From the NCBI GenBank assembly GCA_027031685.1, contig JALVPS010000302.1, positions 1-13,347 on the forward strand: a stretch of 13,347 nucleotides of DNA, in the 5' to 3' direction. This document shows positions 6,531-12,217 of this stretch, in pieces. Source of the stretch: Gammaproteobacteria bacterium. GTDB lineage: Bacteria; Pseudomonadota; Gammaproteobacteria; UWMA-0217. The notes beneath the pieces were generated by a model that had not been told where the DNA came from, did no database searches, and saw nothing but the letters and a program-made list of their open reading frames with translations. Position 1 is the first letter of the stretch; every line of letters begins with the position of its first letter. Both the position numbers and the translations under genes were made by a program.

Positions 6531-7070
6531 ATGTTGCATTTTCAAGCCCGCCAGCGCCTGCGGCGCCAGCTCGAGACGCTGCGGCCCGAGCTGTACCGCC
6601 TGGCCTGGTCCTGGTGCCAGAACGCGGCGGTGGCCGATGACCTGGTGCAGGAGACCTGCCTGCGCGCCCTGGAGCGGGCCGACCAGCTGCGCGATCCGGC
6701 GCGTCTCAAGGGCTGGCTGGTGCGTATCCTGGTCAACCTGCACACCGACCTGCTGCGCCAGCGGCGCGAGACGGAAGACGTGGTCGAGTTGCCCTGCTGC
6801 GCGGGCAACGAGCCGGACCTGAGCGCCGAGCGGCAGGACACGGTGCAGCGCGTGCGGCAGGCCATCTGCCGACTGAGCGAGGACCAGCGTCGGGTGCTTA
6901 CCCTGGTGGATCTGATGGAGATGTCCTACGCGGAGGTGGCCGAGGCCTTGGACATCCCCATTGGCACGGTCATGAGCCGCCTGTCACGGGCCCGCAGGCG
7001 CCTGCGGCTGTTGCTGCAGAGCGAGATGGAGACGACCGCCGCCCCCACCCGGTTGAGGCGCATCAAATGA
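6531..7070 (+). CDS. RNA polymerase sigma factor, ECF (sigma-70 group IV) family
   Basis: A 179-residue cytoplasmic sigma factor with only the two ECF domains. Sigma2 (about 14-80) contains DDLVQETCLRAL (region 2.2) and RLKGWLVRILVNLHTDLLRQRR around 58-79 (regions 2.3-2.4). Sigma4 (about 106-165) contains LSEDQRRVLTLVDL and the -35-binding helix-turn-helix YAEVAEALDIPIGTVMSRLSR. The linker has an adjacent cysteine pair (Cys89-Cys90), plus Cys29, Cys43 and Cys113. An AGGAG lies 13 bases before the ATG, somewhat far. The stop overlaps the next start as ATGA (7067-7070), so the next protein is translationally coupled and is the natural anti-sigma candidate. The promoter class it recognises is unknown. 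Confidence 0.93.
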   Translation: MLHFQARQRLRRQLETLRPELYRLAWSWCQNAAVADDLVQETCLRALERADQLRDPARLKGWLVRILVNLHTDLLRQRRETEDVVELPCCAGNEPDLSAERQDTVQRVRQAICRLSEDQRRVLTLVDLMEMSYAEVAEALDIPIGTVMSRLSRARRRLRLLLQSEMETTAAPTRLRRIK

Positions 7071-7816
7071 ACGACAGAAAGGACGCACCCTTCTCCGAAG
7101 AGACGCTCAACGCCCTGGCCGACGGCCAGTTCACCGCCGACGAGCGGGCCGAGCTGCTGGCCCGCATCGAGGGCGACAAGACCGCCGCCGACGCGCTGTG
7201 CCAGATCAAGCGCACCAAGGCGTTGGTGGACTCGGCCTTCGCCGAGGTGCCGCCACCGCCGCGCCGCGCCCGGCCGGCGGCGCACCGTGGCTGGGCGGTG
7301 GCCGCCATGCTGGTCATGGTTCTGCTGGTGGTGGCGCTCATGCAGATCCCCCGGAGCGGGTCCGGGCCGGACGCGCGGCCGGCCGGTGACCGCTTCGTGC
7401 TGCTCGATCCCGAGGGGCGCGGCCAGCACCCGGCACGCGCCGAGGACCACGAGACGCGCATCGTCTTTCACGTCGTCAGCTCCACCCGCAACACGGCCGA
7501 CGAGCTGCTGGACGAGGTGGAGTCGGTGCTGCGCTACTACCGCGCGCGGGGCGAGAAGCTGCGCGTGGAGGTGGTGGCCAACGGCGCCGGGCTGGACCTG
7601 TTGCGTGCTGGCCTGAGTACGCGCCGCGCGCGCATCCACGCCCTGGCGCAGGCCTATCCCAACCTCACCTTCGTGGCCTGTCTCAACACTGTGCAGCGCC
7701 TCAAGGTGGAGAAGGGCGTGGAGATCGCCCTGCTGCCGGAGGCCACCGTCACCGACTCTGGTGTCGCCTACGTGGTGAAGCTGCAACAGGAGGGCTGGAT
7801 CTACATCCAGGTATGA
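7067..7816 (+). CDS. Membrane anti-sigma-like protein with a predicted periplasmic DsrE-like domain
   Basis: A 249-residue protein in three parts. Residues 1-60 are helical and charged and resemble the short N-terminus of anti-sigma factors (LNALADGQFTADERAELL), but the zinc-binding HxxxCxxC motif is missing; Cys45 is the only cysteine there. One membrane helix follows (about 76-93), preceded by arginines (PPRRARPAAHR), which places the N-terminus inside and the C-terminus outside. Residues about 108-249 are a DsrE/COG1416-like domain (RIVFHVVSS, a KLRVEVVANGAGLDLL strand-helix, NLTFVACLNT with Cys205, GVAYVVKLQQEGWIYIQV). GAGG lies 8 bases before the ATG. It overlaps both neighbours by ATGA. 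The role as anti-sigma is inferred from position and layout; the DsrE domain could be the sensor. Confidence 0.78.
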   Translation: MNDRKDAPFSEETLNALADGQFTADERAELLARIEGDKTAADALCQIKRTKALVDSAFAEVPPPPRRARPAAHRGWAVAAMLVMVLLVVALMQIPRSGSGPDARPAGDRFVLLDPEGRGQHPARAEDHETRIVFHVVSSTRNTADELLDEVESVLRYYRARGEKLRVEVVANGAGLDLLRAGLSTRRARIHALAQAYPNLTFVACLNTVQRLKVEKGVEIALLPEATVTDSGVAYVVKLQQEGWIYIQV

Positions 7817-8277
7817 ACGCCGCCGTGCCGCGATTGCTCTGGTTGCTGTGTGCCCTGTGGCTGGTGGTGGCGCCGGCCGGGGCCGGGCACTACGTCCGCC
7901 AGCGGGTGGTATACCACATCAATTACGACGATCCGGATCGTCAGCTGCGCGCCCTGAGCAACATCGGCAACCACCTGCGGGCAGTGGGGCCGGACAACAT
8001 CGACCTGCGCGTGGTGGTGCACGGCGAGGGTGTGAGCCTGCTGCGCCGGCCGGCGGAGGCGCTGCACGATTCGCTGGATGCCGCCTGGGGCATGCGCCGG
8101 ATGATCGATGCCTACCGTGAGGCCAGCGTGCGTTTCCTGGTCGGCCGCGCCAGCCTGCGTCGGCGCGGCCTGCGGCCGGCAGACCTGTACGGCGTGCGGC
8201 CGGAAGACGTGGTGGACAATGGCATTGCCGAACTGGTGCGCCTGCAGAGGGCGGGCTTCACCTATCTGAAACCCTGA
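7813..8277 (+). CDS. Secreted DsrE-like protein
   Basis: A 154-residue protein with a signal peptide (1-24, LLWLLCALWLVVAPAGAG) and one DsrE-like domain: RVVYHINYDD, NIDLRVVVHGEGVSLL, SVRFLVGRASL, and a C-terminal GIAELVRLQRAGFTYLKP. That last run aligns with the end of the preceding protein (GVAYVVKLQQEGWIYIQV). At the position of that protein's Cys205 this one has Gly111, and the mature protein has no cysteine at all. The start overlaps the previous stop (ATGA), and the nearest strong AGGAGG is 19 bases back, so translational coupling is likely. A periplasmic partner for the membrane-bound DsrE domain is the most economical idea; direct sulfur carriage is unlikely without a cysteine. Confidence 0.85.
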   Translation: MNAAVPRLLWLLCALWLVVAPAGAGHYVRQRVVYHINYDDPDRQLRALSNIGNHLRAVGPDNIDLRVVVHGEGVSLLRRPAEALHDSLDAAWGMRRMIDAYREASVRFLVGRASLRRRGLRPADLYGVRPEDVVDNGIAELVRLQRAGFTYLKP

Positions 8278-8280
8278 ATA

Positions 8281-8379
8281 CGGAGGTCATTCGCGGCGAG
8301 ATCCCGCCAGTCATCGGGGCATGAACTGCTTGCCTACTCCTTGGGTACAAACCCTCCTCCGACGCCATGTCCTGATGGC
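8281..8379 (+). ncRNA. Possible structured 3' RNA between the DsrE gene and its terminator
   Basis: CGGAGG (8281-8286) can pair with CCTCCG (8356-8361). Inside lie GGCG/CGCC (8295-8298 and 8305-8308) and GGGT/ACCC (8343-8346 and 8351-8354). Just outside is GCCAT/ATGGC (8364-8368 and 8375-8379). The stretch has no plausible gene. The stems are short and may be chance; I do not recognise a known RNA family. Confidence 0.2.
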
Positions 8380-8388
8380 TTCCCCACT

Positions 8389-8414
8389 GGCCGCCCGCTC
8401 GGGCGGCCTTTTTT
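8389..8414 (+). terminator. Rho-independent terminator of the sigma/DsrE operon
   Basis: GGCCGCCC (8389-8396) and GGGCGGCC (8401-8408) form a perfect 8-bp GC stem with loop GCTC, followed at once by six T (8409-8414). This is the clearest terminator in the window. It lies 111 bases after the last stop of the operon and isolates the GGDEF-EAL gene from upstream transcription. Confidence 0.92.
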
Positions 8415-8429
8415 ATACCCGCGCCGGCC

Positions 8430-8490
8430 ATGAGCAACCGCTCATCCCGCGGGATCATCCATTCAGGAATAATCCTGGCCCACCCGGCCA
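8430..8490. repeat. Cluster of four short palindromes upstream of the GGDEF-EAL promoter
   Basis: In order: ATGAGC-AACC-GCTCAT (8430-8445), CCCGCGGG (8446-8453), CAGGA-ATAA-TCCTG (8464-8477) and TGGCC-CACCC-GGCCA (8476-8490). All arms are perfect. They lie after the operon terminator and before the putative promoter, so they would act as DNA sites rather than leader RNA. No other feature is seen in this stretch. Confidence 0.3.
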
Positions 8491-8496
8491 AACAGT

Positions 8497-8525
8497 GATT
8501 CATCCGCCATTTTTGAATATAGAAT
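8497..8525 (+). promoter_or_regulatory. Putative sigma70 promoter of the GGDEF-EAL gene
   Basis: TAGAAT (8520-8525) in an AT-rich patch is a good -10 box. A weak -35 (around GATTCA, 8497-8502) lies 17 bases before it. Transcription would start near 8532, leaving a leader of about 75 bases with two hairpins. Confidence 0.45.
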
Positions 8526-8560
8526 CTGGCTAGTCTGTCGGCTCAATAAACCACTGCGAC

Positions 8561-8602
8561 TGGCCGTCCCGCCTACGGCCAAATACCGCACAAGGAACGG
8601 TA
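8561..8602 (+). promoter_or_regulatory. Leader hairpins presenting the ribosome-binding site; candidate CsrA/RsmA target
   Basis: Hairpin 1: TGGCCGT (8561-8567) with ACGGCCA (8575-8581), a perfect 7-bp stem with a 7-base loop. Hairpin 2: TACCG (8584-8588) with CGGTA (8598-8602), whose 9-base loop is CACAAGGAA. The loop holds the Shine-Dalgarno AAGGA and matches the core ACARGGA of the CsrA consensus, with GGA in a loop. Further GGA triplets occur at 8603, 8609, 8630 and 8641. CsrA binding is an inference from consensus and shape. Confidence 0.4.
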
Positions 8603-8606
8603 GGAA

Positions 8607-11135
8607 ATGGACAACTTGCTGATATTTAAGGAAGTACTCAGGATGCGTGTGCTGTGGGTGAGCCTGCTGTTGCTCACCGTCCTGTGGGGTGTCGCGCTGG
8701 CGATCACCGGTCGCGCTGTATATGGCCATGCCCTGCAGACAGTGGAGCAGGATCTGCGCCTGATGGTGGATGCCCTGGCCGGGGTGGCGGACGAGCGGGT
8801 CGCCCGGCTGGTGCACGGATTGGAGGTGGTGGCCGCCTCGCCCACGTTGGCCGCGTCGCCCGGCGCCGCCCCGCCCGGCCGTGCCGCCCTGGCCACGCTG
8901 GCCCGTGCCGCGGGGCTGGACGGCCTGGCCCTGCTGGGGGGCGAGGGGCACGACGCTGCGCTGGCCACCGGCCTGCCGGCGACCGCCCTGGGGCTGTGCC
9001 ACACCCCCGGCTTTCACCTCGATGAAGGACAGTCGCCGCCCCTGTTGGTCCACGTCGTGCCGCTGGTGGGAGGGGAGGCGACCGGCCGCCGTCTGTGTGG
9101 TGCGCTGTCCATGCCGGCCGTGGCCGAACTGGGCCTGCCCGCCGAGCTGGCCGGGGCGTTGCGGGTGGTGTGGCGGGCCCGCACGGCGCCCGCGCCGGCG
9201 GAGCCGGTGTGGCACAGCGGGGACGGTGGTCGCTGGCTGGGCCTGTCGCGTCCCCTGCGGCTGGCGGGCGCCCGCCATGAGGTGGAGGCGCGCCTGTCGC
9301 GCCGGTACCTGCTGCATCGCTGGCGGCGCGAGCTGTGGCCCTACGCCACCATCCTCACGCTGCTCTACCTCACCACTGTGGCCAGCCTGCTGGGTGTGCT
9401 GCTGGTGCGCTTCATGCGTCAGCGCTGGCTGCACATGCACCAGGCCGCCTCCGCTGGCATGGCGCACACCGGCAACGGCATCGTCATCACCGATGGGCAG
9501 GGTCGCATCGTGTTCTTCAACCGTGCCGCCGAGCAGCTCACCGGTCGCCGCCGCGATGAGATCGAGGGCCGGCCGGCGGAGCACGTACTGCGCTTCCAGG
9601 ACAGCGAGGGGCAGCCCCTGCCCGAGCCGCTCACCGAGGCCCTGCGTCGCCAGATGGAAGTGAGCGCCGGCTGTGACGCCTGGCTGGTGGACGGGCGCGG
9701 CCAGCGGGTGGCGGTGCACTACAGCGCCAATCCCATCCGCGAGGGCGAGCGCGCCGCCGGCGCGGTGCTGGTGGTGCGTGACATGCGAAAGGAACGCGCG
9801 CTCATGGACGAGTTGCGTGTCAAGTCCACCCGCGACGAGGTGACCGGCCTGCCCAATCGCGCCGAGCTGCTGCGCGTGGTGCGCGAGACCCTGCGGCGGG
9901 TGCAGGGGATGGGCGGCAGTGCGCAGCTGCTGTATCTGGATCTGGACCGCTTCGATGCGATCAATGAGGTGCATGGGTTGAATGACGGTGACCTGCTGCT
10001 GGGTCAGGTGGCCGGCCTGCTCACCGGGCTGGTGCGGCCCGATGACGTGGTGGCGCGTCTGAACGGCGACGAGTTCGCCATCGTGCTGGCGCCGGCCGAC
10101 ACGACCTACGCGGCGCGTTTTGCCGACCGCCTGCTGCAGTCCCTGCGCTCGCGCCGTTTCGCCCTGGCCGGCGTCTCGGTGGTCGTCACCGGATCGCTGG
10201 GCATCGCCCCGCTCAACCTGCAGGCGCAGGACGCCGTCACTGCCCTGGCCAACGCCGCGGCCGCCTGCCACGAGGCCAAGCGCCTGGGCCGCAACCGCTG
10301 GATGCGCGCCGCCGACCGCGAGGCGAGCCGGCGGCGTCGCGAGAACGAGCTGCGCTGGCTGCCGCGTCTGCGCGCGGCGCTGGAGAAGGGTGCCTTCGCC
10401 CTGCACGCCCAGCCCATCGCGCCGGCGGCGCGTGATGTGCCGCCCGGACGCCTGGGCGAGGTGCTGCTGCGCCTCGACGAGCCGGGTGGCACGCTGGCCT
10501 TGCCGCGCGAGTTCCTGCCGGTGGCCGAGGCCTACGGGTTGGCGGAAGAGATCGACCGCTGGGTGGTGGAGGCCCTGCTCACCCGCTACCGACACCACTT
10601 TGCGGCGCCGCGGGGCGAGCACGACGGTTTCGACCTGCTCACCATCAACCTCACCCGCAATGCCCTGATCAGCCCCGACTTTCTGGGGTTCGTCATCGAG
10701 ACCATGGAGCGACACCACATCGACCCGCGCCGGGTGTGCTTCGAGGTGGCCGAGCGCCACCTGGTGAACGATCGCGAGCGCGCCTTCGAGTTCATGACCA
10801 CCCTGCATGGGCTGGGGGTGCAATTCATGCTCGACGACTTCGGCACGGGCATGACCTCCTTCGGCTGCCTGAAGGATCTCCCGGTGGGCTACGTCAAGAT
10901 CAACGGCGCCTTCGTGCGCGCCATCGAGCAGGACGTGGGTGCCTATGCCATGGTGCACGCCCTGAACGAGACGGCCCATTTCCTGGGTGTACGCACCGTG
11001 GCCGAGTTCGTGGAGAACGCCACCCTTCAGGCGCTGGTGGAGGAAATCGGCGTGGACTACGTGCAGGGCTTCGGCGTGGCCGTGCCCGAACCGCTGCGTG
11101 GCGGCGTGGTCGGCTTCAACGCCTCGGTGGCCTGA
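8607..11135 (+). CDS. Membrane-bound PAS-GGDEF-EAL cyclic-di-GMP signalling protein
   Basis: 842 residues. A membrane helix (about 15-35), a periplasmic region (about 36-243) and a second helix (about 246-270) form an outside sensor. A PAS domain follows (about 280-395, GNGIVITDGQGRIVFFNRAAEQLTG region). The GGDEF domain (about 400-570) has NGDEF (486-490) in place of GGDEF, with the inhibitory RxxD site RPDD at 477-480. The EAL domain (about 585-830) has EVL (618-620) for EAL, INL (680-682), FEVAE (712-716), DDFGTG (743-748), VKIN (763-766, usually VKID) and VAEFVE (798-803). Metal-binding aspartates of DDFGTG remain, so phosphodiesterase activity is possible; cyclase activity is doubtful. 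A start at 8643 (Met13), with AAGGAAG eight bases before it, is a serious alternative. The gene ends six bases from the convergent DUF6502 gene. Confidence 0.93.
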   Translation: MDNLLIFKEVLRMRVLWVSLLLLTVLWGVALAITGRAVYGHALQTVEQDLRLMVDALAGVADERVARLVHGLEVVAASPTLAASPGAAPPGRAALATLARAAGLDGLALLGGEGHDAALATGLPATALGLCHTPGFHLDEGQSPPLLVHVVPLVGGEATGRRLCGALSMPAVAELGLPAELAGALRVVWRARTAPAPAEPVWHSGDGGRWLGLSRPLRLAGARHEVEARLSRRYLLHRWRRELWPYATILTLLYLTTVASLLGVLLVRFMRQRWLHMHQAASAGMAHTGNGIVITDGQGRIVFFNRAAEQLTGRRRDEIEGRPAEHVLRFQDSEGQPLPEPLTEALRRQMEVSAGCDAWLVDGRGQRVAVHYSANPIREGERAAGAVLVVRDMRKERALMDELRVKSTRDEVTGLPNRAELLRVVRETLRRVQGMGGSAQLLYLDLDRFDAINEVHGLNDGDLLLGQVAGLLTGLVRPDDVVARLNGDEFAIVLAPADTTYAARFADRLLQSLRSRRFALAGVSVVVTGSLGIAPLNLQAQDAVTALANAAAACHEAKRLGRNRWMRAADREASRRRRENELRWLPRLRAALEKGAFALHAQPIAPAARDVPPGRLGEVLLRLDEPGGTLALPREFLPVAEAYGLAEEIDRWVVEALLTRYRHHFAAPRGEHDGFDLLTINLTRNALISPDFLGFVIETMERHHIDPRRVCFEVAERHLVNDRERAFEFMTTLHGLGVQFMLDDFGTGMTSFGCLKDLPVGYVKINGAFVRAIEQDVGAYAMVHALNETAHFLGVRTVAEFVENATLQALVEEIGVDYVQGFGVAVPEPLRGGVVGFNASVA

Positions 11136-11141
11136 GGGGGG

Positions 11142-12002
11142 CTATGTCTCCTCGCAGCCCGTCTCCGGCGGGCAGGGCGTCATGTAGAAGTACACCCCCA
11201 GGTTGACGCGGTAACGGGCCTCGCCCCGCCCCGCCGCGGCCGCCTGCCGGCGGCTGGCCTCAGCATCCAGCGCGCGCAGACATTGCATGCCCAGCTCGCG
11301 TGACAGCGCGTGCAGGGACTCGGCGTCCTCGGCCGTAAGCCCCTCGAAGTGGGCGCTGCGCTCCAGCAGGGGAGGTTGGCCGGGTGTGAGGTTGTTGTCG
11401 CAGGCGGCCAGGTGGTCGTGCACGTTCAGCCCCACGTAGTACAGCTTCTCCTCCAGCCCCTCGGCGGGCACGAAACCCTCCGTACGCAGCCGCACCCGGT
11501 TGTCTTCGTCCAGTTCCACCACCCCCAGCCGCAACCACTCGTCCAGCACCGGGCGGGGCCGGATGTCCTTGCTGATGGAGCGGATGAGGGATTCGAAGGA
11601 GGGGCTGCCGTCGGCCTGGTCGAAGCGCGGCAGCGGACGGGGCCGACCGGTCTCGTCCTGGTAGGCCGGGTCGCGATACCAGCGGCTGATGGCCTGGTCG
11701 CCCAGCGACACGTTGCGCGGCACCTGCAGGGCCTCCGGCGGCAGGTTGCGCAGCCGCTTCACGTCGCGCCGGTGGATGCCGGTCAGCAGGTGGATGCGGC
11801 TGTCGCTGGGCCTTCTGCCCGGCAGGGCGAAGTCGCGCTCGGCCACCTCCACGAACACCGCCTTGAGCAGCTCACTGAAGGCCGGATAGGTCATCCCCAG
11901 CCGCATGGACAGGCGCACCAGCGGGCGCAGCAGCCGGCGCAGATTGCGCAGCAGGGCGGGGGGCGGGCCGTTGGGCACGCCGGCGGATGGTTCTCCACTC
12001 AT
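11142..12002 (-). CDS. DUF6502 family protein, possible DNA-binding regulator
   Basis: A 286-residue soluble protein without signal peptide. I recognise the DUF6502 family of proteobacteria, whose function is unknown to me. Residues 38-85 (MTYPAFSELLKAVFVEVA, then SRIHLLTGIHRRDVKRL) have the look of a helix-turn-helix with a basic recognition helix. A second winged-helix-like stretch is at about 152-178 (VLDEWLRLGVVELDEDNRVRL). The C-terminal third has YRVNLGVYFYMTPCP. The start at 12002 (MSGEPSAG) is chosen over 12122, because the longer frame would cross the neighbour's promoter region and adds unconserved basic residues; a GAGGGG lies about 13 bases before it. It is divergent from the lipoprotein gene, with a 33-bp palindrome between them. 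The family call is fairly sure; the regulator role is inferred. Confidence 0.82.
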   Translation of the reverse strand: MSGEPSAGVPNGPPPALLRNLRRLLRPLVRLSMRLGMTYPAFSELLKAVFVEVAERDFALPGRRPSDSRIHLLTGIHRRDVKRLRNLPPEALQVPRNVSLGDQAISRWYRDPAYQDETGRPRPLPRFDQADGSPSFESLIRSISKDIRPRPVLDEWLRLGVVELDEDNRVRLRTEGFVPAEGLEEKLYYVGLNVHDHLAACDNNLTPGQPPLLERSAHFEGLTAEDAESLHALSRELGMQCLRALDAEASRRQAAAAGRGEARYRVNLGVYFYMTPCPPETGCEET

Positions 12003-12102
12003 CGGTGTACGGACCCCTCTTGTCGGTGCCCGCATCTTTCCACGCCGTTTCCGTACTGCCAACCCGGTCTCATCAAGGGGTGGGGAAAATGCACACTTTT
12101 CC

Positions 12103-12131
12103 TTGACGCCCCCCATGCGCACTGCTATAGA
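12103..12131 (+). promoter_or_regulatory. Sigma70-type promoter of the lipoprotein gene
   Basis: TTGACG (12103-12108), a 17-base spacer and TATAGA (12126-12131) make a near-consensus promoter. Transcription would start near 12138, about 80 bases before the ATG at 12218. The -10 box runs into the 33-bp palindrome, so a protein bound there would block it. Confidence 0.65.
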
Positions 12132-12162
12132 CTATAAGTGTGTAAATTGCACACATATAGTC
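12130..12162. promoter_or_regulatory. 33-bp near-perfect palindrome, candidate operator
   Basis: Left arm GACTATAAGTGTGTAA and right arm TTGCACACATATAGTC surround one central base. They match in 14 of 16 pairs. The inner element GTGTGTAAATTGCACAC is also a dyad, and a further copy of the half-site TGCACAC lies at 12090-12096, just upstream of the -35 box. Overlap with the -10 and start region of the lipoprotein promoter suggests repression. The binder is unknown; the divergent DUF6502 protein is the obvious candidate. Confidence 0.65.
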
Positions 12163-12217
12163 GGCGCGAAAGAGACGGCATTCGCGCCTCTGTCCACCCC
12201 AGGCATGGAGAACGCCC

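Noticed and set aside
8321..8533. Small plus-strand frame of 70 codons over the terminator
   Set aside because: It runs through the terminator stem and T-run and into the palindromes; no ribosome-binding site and no protein-like composition.
8415..8606. c-di-GMP riboswitch in front of the GGDEF-EAL gene
   Set aside because: No GEMM-type conserved segments are visible; only simple hairpins and the CsrA-like loop.
8463..10979. 838-codon open frame on the minus strand opposite the GGDEF-EAL gene
   Set aside because: Composition is Gln/His/Gly/Arg-rich with no domain, while the plus strand encodes clear PAS, GGDEF and EAL domains.
11157..11173. GCCCG/CGGGC hairpin after the GGDEF-EAL stop as a terminator
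   Set aside because: No T-run follows and it lies in the coding 3' end of DUF6502; a chance GC dyad is as likely.
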